Shown in pieces: positions 39,288-48,975 of a stretch of 64,000 bases of DNA (position 1 is its first letter; each line of letters starts with the position of its first letter). The notes beneath the pieces are model-generated. The model ran no database searches. It worked only from the letters and a program-made list of their open reading frames with translations, and was not told the DNA's origin. Source of the DNA: an actinobacterium SCGC AAA278-O22 (lineage in GTDB: Bacteria > Actinomycetota > Actinomycetes > Nanopelagicales > Nanopelagicaceae); NCBI GenBank assembly GCA_000372185.1, contig AQUA01000002.1:5873-69872 (forward strand), written 5' to 3'. The translations under genes were made by a program, and so were the position numbers.

Positions 39288-40798
39288 CTAGAGATTTGGT
39301 GATTGGTGTTGATGCATCCACGACCGCTGCCAAGGCTGTCATCTGGAATTCAGAAGGACTTCCACTTTCACAGGCAAAGTCAACTTATCCATTGAGCACA
39401 CCACAACCCGGCTGGGGTGAGCAAAATGCCGAGGATTGGTGGGATGCGACCGCAAATTCAGTACGTCGTGCAGTGCAAACAGTGGACACATCTCGCATTG
39501 CGGCTATTTCAATCACACATCAACGCGAAACGTTTGTCTGTGTGGACAAGGAAAATAATCCACTGAGACCCGCAATGTTGTGGCTAGATTCCAGAGCTGT
39601 CTCCGAAGTTGAGGAGTTTGGCTCTGATCGTGTTCACGCAATTACCGGCAAGCCAGTGAACTTAACCCCTGCGTGGTACAAACTACTCTGGTTGCAAAAA
39701 AATGAACCTGAAACTCTTGAACGAACCTTTCGTGTTACTGATGTCCAGGGCTTTATTGTTAATCGACTTACTGGCGAATGGGTTACTTCCTATGGATCAG
39801 CAGATCCACTCGGTGTCATTGATATGAAAACTTTCGACTACAGCGATGAACTTTTGGATCTTGCTCAGCTCTCTAGAAAACAATTTCCTCGTCTTGCTGC
39901 ACCTGGTGAAATTATCGGAACCGTCTCAGCTCATGTAGCTGAAGAGCTTGGGTTACCAAAAGACTTACCTGTGGTGGCTGGAGTCGGGGATGGCCAGAGT
40001 GCCCAGCTTGGAACAGGTGGAATTTTTCCTGGCACTTATTATCTCAATCTTGGGAGTGGGGTTGTATCGGGAACGATTTCAGATAAGTATGCATTTGATA
40101 AAGCATTCCGTGTATTGGCAGCCGGGATTCCGCATAAATACACATTTGAAACTTTTATTGGTGGCGGAACATTTAATTTGCAGTGGTTTATTGAGAAATT
40201 TGCAGGTGTAGATACTAAAGCACTGGGCCTTGAACTTTCTCCGGAACAAGTCTTAGAGACTGCTGCTGCACAGTTGAAACCCGGAGCAGAAGGATTGATG
40301 GCGCTTCCCTACTGGACAGGTGCATTGACCCCCTTCTGGGATCATCATGCACGAGGCGCTTTGATTGGTTTTACTGGACGACATGGAAAATCACATGTGT
40401 ATCGCGCGATGCTGGAAGGAATTGCATTTGAACAGCGATTCTTGACGGAAGGAGCAGAAAAGGCAACAAGCACAAAAGCGTCGGAAATTATCGCCCTTGG
40501 TGGAGGTTCTCGCAGCAAGGTCTGGTGCCAGATAATTGCTGATGTAATGCAACGTCCAGTGAAAGTTGTTCGTGAATCCGAATCAACATGCCTAGGAACC
40601 GGAATCCTTGCATCAGCTGCAGTTGGAATTCATAAAGATATCGAATACGCGGCAAGAGCCATGAGTGGAGTTTCATCGGTATTTGAGCCAGATTCCAAAA
40701 ATATTAGCGTGTATCAAGAACTTTATGACGCATATCGGATGATTTATCCGGCGTTGCGCAACATATTCCCTGTTGTGAGCAAAGCGCTGGCAGAATGA
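39284..40798 (+). CDS. FGGY-family carbohydrate kinase (xylulokinase-like)
   Basis: GVDASTTAAKAVIWNSEG, AISITHQRETFVCVDKENNPLRPAMLWLDSRA, VAGVGDGQSAQLGTGG, IIALGGGSRSKVWCQIIADVMQRPVKV. Confidence 0.92.
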   Translation: MTRDLVIGVDASTTAAKAVIWNSEGLPLSQAKSTYPLSTPQPGWGEQNAEDWWDATANSVRRAVQTVDTSRIAAISITHQRETFVCVDKENNPLRPAMLWLDSRAVSEVEEFGSDRVHAITGKPVNLTPAWYKLLWLQKNEPETLERTFRVTDVQGFIVNRLTGEWVTSYGSADPLGVIDMKTFDYSDELLDLAQLSRKQFPRLAAPGEIIGTVSAHVAEELGLPKDLPVVAGVGDGQSAQLGTGGIFPGTYYLNLGSGVVSGTISDKYAFDKAFRVLAAGIPHKYTFETFIGGGTFNLQWFIEKFAGVDTKALGLELSPEQVLETAAAQLKPGAEGLMALPYWTGALTPFWDHHARGALIGFTGRHGKSHVYRAMLEGIAFEQRFLTEGAEKATSTKASEIIALGGGSRSKVWCQIIADVMQRPVKVVRESESTCLGTGILASAAVGIHKDIEYAARAMSGVSSVFEPDSKNISVYQELYDAYRMIYPALRNIFPVVSKALAE

Positions 40799-41592
40799 TG
40801 AATACCGTAAGAGATTACGAAGGCTACATTTTTGATCTAGACGGCACTATTTATTTAGAAGAAAATTTGTTGCCTGGAGCAAAAGAGCTGATTGCGAATC
40901 TAAGAGCGAAAAATCGAAAAGTTATTTTCTTAAGTAATAATCCAACCAAAGACCCCCAAATGTATGCCGATAAGCTAACTCGCCTAGGAATCCCAACGAG
41001 TCCATCAGATGTCATCAATACTGTGGTGGCAATGGTTTTGTGGCTAAAAGAAAATGCCGTGGGAAAGAAAATATATGCGATTGCAGAAGCCCCTCTCATT
41101 AATGCAATAAAAGCGGCTGGATTTGAATATACAGAAAATCCTGAAGAGATAGATATTGTAATTGCGTCGTATGACAGAGATTTTCACTGGAAAAAATTTC
41201 AAATCGCCTTTGATGCATTGTGGTTTTATAAGCGAGCTCGTTTAGTTGCAACCAACCCAGATCAATTTTGTCCATTGCCGGGAGGAAGGGGCGAAGTTGA
41301 TGCAGGTCCTGTCATTGCTGCACTTGAGTCATGCACCGGAGTCAAATGTGAAGCAAATGTAGGTAAACCTAATAAATTAATGGCTGAATTAGTTTTTAAA
41401 TTAACAAATTTAAAAGCAGATCAATGCATCATCATTGGAGACAGGCTCTATACAGATATTGCAATGGGACATGCATCTGGAATGGATTCTGCACTCGTGT
41501 TTACTGGTGAAACTACTCGTGAGATGTTGGCAGAAGCCAAAGACAATTTTCACCCTACCTACGCGCTGCAAAACGTAGGTGAAATTCTTTAA
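40795..41592 (+). CDS. HAD-IIA family phosphatase (NagD/4-nitrophenylphosphatase-like)
   Basis: YIFDLDGTIYLEENLLPGAKELIANLRAKNRKVIFLSNNPTK, GKPNKLMAELVF, CIIIGDRLYTDIAMGHASGMDSALVFTGET. Confidence 0.93.
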   Translation: MMNTVRDYEGYIFDLDGTIYLEENLLPGAKELIANLRAKNRKVIFLSNNPTKDPQMYADKLTRLGIPTSPSDVINTVVAMVLWLKENAVGKKIYAIAEAPLINAIKAAGFEYTENPEEIDIVIASYDRDFHWKKFQIAFDALWFYKRARLVATNPDQFCPLPGGRGEVDAGPVIAALESCTGVKCEANVGKPNKLMAELVFKLTNLKADQCIIIGDRLYTDIAMGHASGMDSALVFTGETTREMLAEAKDNFHPTYALQNVGEIL

Positions 41593-41614
41593 AGTAAAGA
41601 GGTAAACTTATGCA

Positions 41615-42889
41615 GTGCCTAAATACAAAGTTGCAATCGTCGGTGCTGGTCCTGCCGGCTACTTTGCAGCACTTGCGTTACAGAATTTACAGAGTGAAGA
41701 ACTCCAATTTTCAATCGACATGATTGAACGCCTCCCAACTCCATGGGGTTTAGTTCGAAGTGGTGTTGCACCTGATCACCCAAAGATCAAGACTGTTTCT
41801 AAAGTATTTGAAAAAGTTGCTAACGAACCAAACTTTAGATTATTCGCCAACGTTGAACTGGGAAGTGATTTAACTATTGAGCAACTCAAAGAGAAGTACG
41901 ACGCCGTTGTCATTGCCACCGGATCTGCATTGGGCAAGAAACTAGGAATTCCTGGAGAAGAGCTTGCGGGCTCTATGTCTGCCGCTACTTTTGTGCCTTG
42001 GTATAACGCACATCCTGATTTCAAAGATGAAAGTATTGATTTAAGTTGCGAGACGGCCGTTGTTATTGGTGCTGGCAATGTGGCGATGGATGTGGCCCGC
42101 ATGTTGGCCCTTGAGCCAAGTGAACTAGACCCCACAGATACTGCAGACTACGCAATCGATGCCTTTAAGAAGAGTGAGGTGCGAACAGTAATAATTAGCG
42201 CACGTCGTGGTCCTGAGCATGCAGCGTTTACTTCTCCTGAACTTCGCGAGCTTCCAAAGCTTGAACATACAAATGTCATTATCGATAAGGCCGATATCCA
42301 AGCAGCGATATTTCGCTCTGGGGATGCCCCCGAAAAAGATGTGAAGAGCAATCTTGACGCGATGCTCTTAATCGCTGAGCACGAAGCAACGAATCACGAA
42401 CGCACGATGAAGTTTCAATTTCTTGCAACCCCAAAAGAGATTAGAGGCAACGGGCGCGTAGAAGAGGTTGTTTTTCAAAAAACAGGAAGTGATGAAACCT
42501 TCAGCGTTAAGTGTGGGTTAGTGATTACTGCTATCGGCTATGAAGCATCATCACTAGAAGGTATTCCGTTTGAAAAGGGCAAAGTTGTTAATGCAGATGG
42601 TCGTGTGAGTGAGTATATCTATGTCGTTGGCTGGGCCAAACGCGGGCCTTCAGGAGTGATTGGTACAAATAAATCAGATGCTGCAGATGTGATGAAGTTA
42701 CTCGTTGAAGATCTTGGAACACCAAAGAATTTAGGCGATATCACTGATGTAATTACACATAACAAAGTTGTAACTCAGATGCACTGGCAAGCGATCAATG
42801 AAGCTGAAGTCGCAGCCGGAGAACCGCTTGGTAAGCCGCGTCGTAAGGCTGTGGCTCGCGAAGAACTCTTGAAATTAGGTAGGCTGTAG
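41615..42889 (+). CDS. FprA-like ferredoxin/adrenodoxin-NADP+ reductase
   Basis: GTG start; VAIVGAGPAGYFAALALQNL, PTPWGLVRSGVAPDHPKIKTV, VVIGAGNVAMDVARMLA, VGWAKRGPSGVIGTNKSDA. Confidence 0.93.
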   Translation: MPKYKVAIVGAGPAGYFAALALQNLQSEELQFSIDMIERLPTPWGLVRSGVAPDHPKIKTVSKVFEKVANEPNFRLFANVELGSDLTIEQLKEKYDAVVIATGSALGKKLGIPGEELAGSMSAATFVPWYNAHPDFKDESIDLSCETAVVIGAGNVAMDVARMLALEPSELDPTDTADYAIDAFKKSEVRTVIISARRGPEHAAFTSPELRELPKLEHTNVIIDKADIQAAIFRSGDAPEKDVKSNLDAMLLIAEHEATNHERTMKFQFLATPKEIRGNGRVEEVVFQKTGSDETFSVKCGLVITAIGYEASSLEGIPFEKGKVVNADGRVSEYIYVVGWAKRGPSGVIGTNKSDAADVMKLLVEDLGTPKNLGDITDVITHNKVVTQMHWQAINEAEVAAGEPLGKPRRKAVAREELLKLGRL

Positions 42890-44329
<1,440 letters not shown>

Positions 44330-44413
44330 GCACTGAACCACGCTGATTCTGGCCAGTTTTTCTCCATCGTTAAAACCCTGTAGTATTCGCATTCGCAATA
44401 CACAATTCAATAA

Positions 44414-44486
44414 GCGTGCGTAGCTCAACGGATAGAGCATCTGACTACGGATCAGAAGGTTAGGGGTTCGAATCCCTTCGCGCGCA
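44414..44486 (+). tRNA. tRNA-Arg (ACG); its 3' half forms attL of the island
   Basis: GCGTGCGTAGCTCAACGGATAGAGCATCTGACTACGGATCAGAAGGTTAGGGGTTCGAATCCCTTCGCGCGCA: full cloverleaf, loop CTACGGA. Confidence 0.97.
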
Positions 44487-44488
44487 CA
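44445..44488 (+). repeat. attL direct repeat (3' half of tRNA-Arg)
   Basis: CTACGGATCAGAAGGTTAGGGGTTCGAATCCCTTCGCGCGCACA, identical to 50121-50164. Confidence 0.95.
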
Positions 44489-44499
44489 TAGTGCGTACA

Positions 44500-44554
44500 C
44501 GGGATATCCATCCCGAAAGTGCCAAATGGCATAACTGACTGATGCTTTATCAGT
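44500..44554 (+). other. Three consecutive small stem-loops between tRNA-Arg and integrase
   Basis: CGGGATatccATCCCG (44500-44515), TGCCAaaTGGCA (44520-44531), ACTGATgctttATCAGT (44538-44554). Confidence 0.7.
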
Positions 44555-44579
44555 AGGTCCTCCAACGGGGGGAAACGTA

Positions 44580-45335
44580 ATGCTTGTAAATGACTGGGTA
44601 AAAATCCTTTGGAGCGTCTTAAACGTTCGCCCTAAGACTCTTCAAAACTATAAACATCAATACGGTAAGTATTTAGAACCCGTAATGGGCTCTGTGGAAC
44701 TCAATGAAGTAGCGCCTGTAGAAATTCAAAGGTGTTTGCTTTCTCTACCTCCGCAGACCTCCAGGCACTGTTTGATGCTGGTTAAAACTATTTATCGCGA
44801 GGCAGCCCTATACGGGCACACATCTGCAAACCCAACTCTTGGTTTGAAAACTCCAGCAATCCAATTGTCGGAAAAGAAGTTTCTTACTTGGGAAGAAGTG
44901 GATTCCCGTTCTTGGGGGCGCTACGACGAGCAAATAAGATTTCTGGCACTTCACGGGCTACGTTGGAGTGAGGCTGCTGTAATCACAGAACACGACATCA
45001 GGGACGGCTTTGTCTTTATTTCGAAGTCGGTCTACGGTCCTTGTAAATCAAGGAGTAGTGTCAGAAAAGTTCCTTACCTAGGGCACTTTCAGCCATTGCC
45101 TGCCACCTATAAGCCAATGCAAAAATGTGCGAACTTACACGGGGTAACAGTGCACAGTTTTAGGCGGACATACGCCTATCTCCTGAAGACTCAGGGTGTA
45201 CACGTGACGACTGCTCAGAAGTTACTTGGTCACTCTGATCCGATGATGACACTAAAGGTCTACACATCAGTCCTAGACGATGAAATAGATTTAGCAGGGG
45301 AGCGACTATCTGCCCACATAAATCCCATAAAATAA
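44580..45335 (+). CDS. Tyrosine recombinase/phage-type integrase
   Basis: N-terminal core-binding-like region, LALHGLRWSEAAVI (box I Arg), VHSFRRTYAYLLKTQGVHVTTAQKLLGHSDPMMTLKVYTSV (HxxR...G-H...Y). Confidence 0.9.
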   Translation: MLVNDWVKILWSVLNVRPKTLQNYKHQYGKYLEPVMGSVELNEVAPVEIQRCLLSLPPQTSRHCLMLVKTIYREAALYGHTSANPTLGLKTPAIQLSEKKFLTWEEVDSRSWGRYDEQIRFLALHGLRWSEAAVITEHDIRDGFVFISKSVYGPCKSRSSVRKVPYLGHFQPLPATYKPMQKCANLHGVTVHSFRRTYAYLLKTQGVHVTTAQKLLGHSDPMMTLKVYTSVLDDEIDLAGERLSAHINPIK

Positions 45336-45457
45336 TTGAGACACGCCGAATGCATTAAACGGGACCCGTTTTGCAGGGTTCAGAAAGTGTGTTTATGGTT
45401 TCCTATGCATACCCAAAAAGTATGGACCGTTTAGATAAGCGGTTAAACCTGCGTTAG

Positions 45458-45637
45458 ATGCAGTTGAGTAAGGCTGTCTATCGGGGCAGCATCCCAGACG
45501 GAAATTTGTATCGGCAAAGCGGTATCTGGGCGATAGTTTCAAGCAAATTTCTGTTGACCATCACCGACAATCTAACGATTGTGTCTTTGAGTAATTGTGA
45601 AACGGCGGCATATGACAAGTCTCAAAGCCCCCTTTAA
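45458..45637 (+). CDS. Possible 59-aa small protein of the island (below the ORF-track length cutoff)
   Basis: ATG-initiated frame MQLSKAVYRGSIPDGNLYRQSGIWAIVSSKFLLTITDNLTIVSLSNCETAAYDKSQSPL*. Its stop lies inside the hairpin at 45628-45645. No convincing RBS was seen. Confidence 0.35.
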   Translation: MQLSKAVYRGSIPDGNLYRQSGIWAIVSSKFLLTITDNLTIVSLSNCETAAYDKSQSPL

Positions 45638-45645
45638 ATAGGGGG
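45628..45645. terminator. Possible terminator hairpin in the island
   Basis: CCCCCT-ttaaat-AGGGGG followed by TCTTATCGTTT. Confidence 0.5.
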
Positions 45646-45861
45646 TCTTATCGTTTGCTCACTCTGGCTCTGACAGAGTGGGCTGATGATAAGAACTAAC
45701 TGAAAATATATTCAATAAATAACGTTCTAATAACAAAAAGAATAAACGCTGCGAAGCCCCAAGCGCAGCAGCGAACTTCAATCTTCATTAGATAGATGGG
45801 GTGAGAACTTATCTATTCCCCAGTCAATGGACTAGCCATTCAAAACTCACCCACCGTGCAA

Positions 45862-47325
45862 TTAGTCATCGGATCTATTCAACTTACTCAACTCTTCTAC
45901 CTTTGCCCAGATAGTTGGAAGGTCTATTTCTGTGGCGTCAATAGTTTCCGTGTACCCACCTTGTGGCATCTCGGAGTCTGACAAGAAAATCCCCAGGTTT
46001 TTTTCTTTCCTCAACCAATACAAAACTTTTTGTTCGACTTGGAAGGCATCATCTGCCGATTCAAAATCCTTACGTGAGTGCAGACTCCACCCAAACTTTT
46101 GATGCTCAGTTACCCGGTCTCTATTCCTTGAGCGCTTTGAGCCACCAATGCCAACTTTGTGCGATTGCAGATGTTGGTGTGTCATTAGATATATAAACCC
46201 TGGCCCTGTGTAATCGATTCCAATTAGTGCGCAGAACCTGCAACCACCCTGACCCTTCTTTATCGCACTGTATGTGGGGTAGACGATTCGTCCACACTTT
46301 AGACATTCACATTTCCATCTATCTAAAGCTTTCGAGTAAGGGTCTAATGGTTTGAGGTCAGCGTTATGCATAGTCTTTATGGCTTCCTCGATATCTACAA
46401 CTTTCCCTGCACAATATCCACAAGGACCATAGCCCTGCTGCATAGCGTTATAACTCTGGTACACAATCTTCCCACAAACGAGACATTCACATTTCCATTT
46501 TGAGTGACCACTTTTGAAAGAGACTAACGGTCTCAAATTCACACTTTCCATAAGCGCTATTGCTTTATCAGGTTCAATAACTAATCCCGCACAATATTTG
46601 CATCCACCGTTACCAATTCTAATACTGGCATAAGTTGGTGTAACAGTCTTTCCACAGGTTAGACACTCGCATTTCCATCTTGAATTCGATTTAATATATT
46701 GTTCTAAGGGTTTTAACCCCTTGCTAAGCATTATTGCCTCTGCCTCCTTGGCATCGACAAATTTCTTGGCACAATATTTGCAACCACCATTACCTTGTTG
46801 AATATCATTATATTTTGGAAATACTTCTCGCCCGCAAAGGAGGCATTTGGACTTCCACTTAGCTTTGCTACTTGTGTATTCAACGAGAGGAAGCAGGTTG
46901 GCTTCCTCCATTTTGATTAGTGCATTGTCGAGGTCGACAAATACCCCCGAACAGTAACCACATCCACCTTGGCCTTGTTTAATTGCAGAGAGTCGTGGTT
47001 TCACCACTCTGTCGCATAACAGACAGCGAGACTTCCAAGGAGTTTTCGAATCTTTATAAGGTTCCAAAGGTTGCAAGTTGGCATTCAACATAGTCTGAAC
47101 ACTTGAAGATTCAGAGAGTCTCTTCTTATCTGCGCTTATTTTGCGCCCGCAAGAGAAGCATCCACCTTGCCCTTGTTTCAAACTGTGATAGCTCGGGAAA
47201 ACTGTATTGCCACAAGCAAGATGAATACATTTCCATTTCGCGTGTGATTTACTGAATGCTTCCAACGGCTTGTACCCAGCATTCAGCATAAAGGATTCGG
47301 CTTCCTTTGCATTTATTCTCGCCAC
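45862..47325 (-). CDS. Protein with six tandem zinc-ribbon-like modules and a possible GIY-YIG-like C-terminal domain
   Basis: Six ~60-aa repeats of pattern (N/G)LxPLxxYxxxxxKWKCxCLxCGxxVxPxYxxIxxGxGGCxYCA, mostly CX2CX17CX2C. The C-terminus GFIYLMTHQHLQSHKVGIGGSKRSRNRDRVTEH...VEQKVLYWL resembles GIY-YIG/T5orf172-type domains. Confidence 0.75.
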   Translation of the reverse strand: MARINAKEAESFMLNAGYKPLEAFSKSHAKWKCIHLACGNTVFPSYHSLKQGQGGCFSCGRKISADKKRLSESSSVQTMLNANLQPLEPYKDSKTPWKSRCLLCDRVVKPRLSAIKQGQGGCGYCSGVFVDLDNALIKMEEANLLPLVEYTSSKAKWKSKCLLCGREVFPKYNDIQQGNGGCKYCAKKFVDAKEAEAIMLSKGLKPLEQYIKSNSRWKCECLTCGKTVTPTYASIRIGNGGCKYCAGLVIEPDKAIALMESVNLRPLVSFKSGHSKWKCECLVCGKIVYQSYNAMQQGYGPCGYCAGKVVDIEEAIKTMHNADLKPLDPYSKALDRWKCECLKCGRIVYPTYSAIKKGQGGCRFCALIGIDYTGPGFIYLMTHQHLQSHKVGIGGSKRSRNRDRVTEHQKFGWSLHSRKDFESADDAFQVEQKVLYWLRKEKNLGIFLSDSEMPQGGYTETIDATEIDLPTIWAKVEELSKLNRSDD

Positions 47326-47427
47326 ATTCCTATTGTGCCTTCAACCACCGACAATTAACAGGACGCATTCCACACACCGTGCACGGCTACCCTTGCTAAA
47401 TCTTTTGCAAAAGAGCAGACTCTTAAC

Positions 47428-47689
47428 TGTGAAAAACAAGGACTTTTCGACTTGGTTTATTGAGCGGGCTATGGGCGCAGGTTTATTTGCTCTAGGTGGA
47501 TCGGTCCTAGGGTTTTTTCTGGGCATTGAACTCTTAGGACTAATTCTGGGAGCAATTGTTGGTTGGCTGTGGACGGATTACAAAGTTAATCGTGGCGAAC
47601 TTCCACTTGGTGGCGAATCGCTCGAGCAACGTGATCGCCGCATTAATGAAGAAGAACGATGGCGTTACCCTGATGAAGAGAATAAATAA
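47428..47689 (+). CDS. Small membrane protein with glycine-rich TM hairpin
   Basis: Reading from a GTG near 47428: (M)KNKDFSTWFIERAMGAGLFALGGSVLGFFLGIELLGLILGAIVGWLWTDYKVNRGELPLGGESLEQRDRRINEEERWRYPDEENK. The ORF-track start at 47270 overlaps the divergent gene. Confidence 0.55.
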
Positions 47690-47716
47690 TTCTCTAAAAT
47701 TAATTCTCTAATATAC

Positions 47717-47956
47717 TTAAAGCCTGCGTTGTGGGTAAATGATTGACAGTATCCATCCTATAAGAGTAAAAATAACTCCAACGATAAAGAGAATTGCAGG
47801 TATTCCTCCAAATGCGCCTGGGGGTGTTTGCATAAAAAAGCGTTGAACCATTCCAAGTATTCCTAACGCGCTGAAAATGTAACCGATACGCCCTGCACGA
47901 TTGCGACGCTGGTAGCCATAAATGAGGCTGGAAATAAACCACTTTATTCCAATCAC
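47717..47956 (-). CDS. Small membrane protein
   Basis: 79 aa with two hydrophobic segments (IGYIFSALGILGMVQRFFM; IPAILFIVGVIFTLIGWILSIIY). Confidence 0.5.
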   Translation of the reverse strand: MIGIKWFISSLIYGYQRRNRAGRIGYIFSALGILGMVQRFFMQTPPGAFGGIPAILFIVGVIFTLIGWILSIIYPQRRL

Positions 47957-47999
47957 TTTACTCCCTTCCTTTTCGATTCTTTCTTACTGGATGTCCCAT

Positions 48000-48929
48000 T
48001 TATTTCTTATACTCCTTCAATTTAAACTGAACCTCATAGAGAAATACATCAACTGCCTGGATCATATTCTGTGCGTAATAGAGTTTTTCATCGTACTTAC
48101 CAGCGACGATAATTCCCCTGACACTCTTCTCATTTAGATTTTCGGTTACCCAACCCATATATCTAAGAATTTGACCCACCGTGTCATCGCTCGTTTGATT
48201 ACGCTTTAATTCAATCACGACATATGACCCTGTTGACTTATCTTTTGCGAGGATATCAATTATCCCAATATCCGTTTTGTATTGCTGGCTCTTAAGAACC
48301 CCATCTTCATAGATCAAGTCGAGAGTCTTGCCGAATTCTGATTCATTCCAATTTTCAATAATGAATTCCTCAAGTTGTTTCTCCATATAAAAGAGACCTG
48401 AACTAACTACAGAACTTTCATCCTTAACTTCAAGATCAAGGGTGTTTCGATATGTATTTAAAATTTCTGATAGGTGTGTAGCAATTTCGCCTGCCTGATC
48501 CTTGCCGTTCGAATCTAAGAATTTGACAGATGAACCTGTAATCTCTGGCACGTAGGTTTTGAAGACATACGAGTCTCCGTAACGTGCCGCACCCTCAACA
48601 ACTTCGGAAATCAACTCATTATTTTCTTGGATTTCTCTACTCCAATTTAGGGGATATTGAGAGGTTTCGCTTATTCCGTATGAGAGGACTAAAATATTTT
48701 GCTCTTTGTAATATAGGTAAACAGGGAAATAACCATTGCTTGCCGAGATGCCTGGGGCTGTAAAACTGATCCAAGGTACTCTGGCTGCCATCCCCATACC
48801 GAATGAAACCTTCATTTTTAGGTTGTCGAATTCTCTTGGGTACTCCACAGTTTTCAAATTATTCTCAGCAGATTGAATGATGAATTTGTTGAGGAACTCT
48901 AAAGGATTCATAAACTTAGTATCCATCAA
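48000..48929 (-). CDS. MrcB_N (DUF3578)-like domain fused to NucS/DUF91-like PD-(D/E)XK nuclease domain; candidate modification-dependent restriction/defence nuclease
   Basis: N-term FGMGMAARVPWISFTAPGISASNGYFPVYLYYKEQNILVLSYGISET resembles MrcB_N. C-term MEKQLEEFIIENW...TDIGIIDILAKDKSTGSYVVIELKRNQTSDDTVGQILRYMGWVTENL resembles the NucS/DUF91 nuclease core (D...ELK...GQ). Confidence 0.75.
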   Translation of the reverse strand: MMDTKFMNPLEFLNKFIIQSAENNLKTVEYPREFDNLKMKVSFGMGMAARVPWISFTAPGISASNGYFPVYLYYKEQNILVLSYGISETSQYPLNWSREIQENNELISEVVEGAARYGDSYVFKTYVPEITGSSVKFLDSNGKDQAGEIATHLSEILNTYRNTLDLEVKDESSVVSSGLFYMEKQLEEFIIENWNESEFGKTLDLIYEDGVLKSQQYKTDIGIIDILAKDKSTGSYVVIELKRNQTSDDTVGQILRYMGWVTENLNEKSVRGIIVAGKYDEKLYYAQNMIQAVDVFLYEVQFKLKEYKK

Positions 48930-48975
48930 GAAAACAGGTTTGGATAGTGATTCGGTTCTGTTTAGAGTTTAAGTT

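Noticed and set aside
45862-47325. CRISPR-like or simple DNA repeat array
   Set aside because: The ~180-bp periodicity comes from diverged protein modules in one long ORF, with no identical short repeats and spacers. No CRISPR array was seen anywhere in the window.
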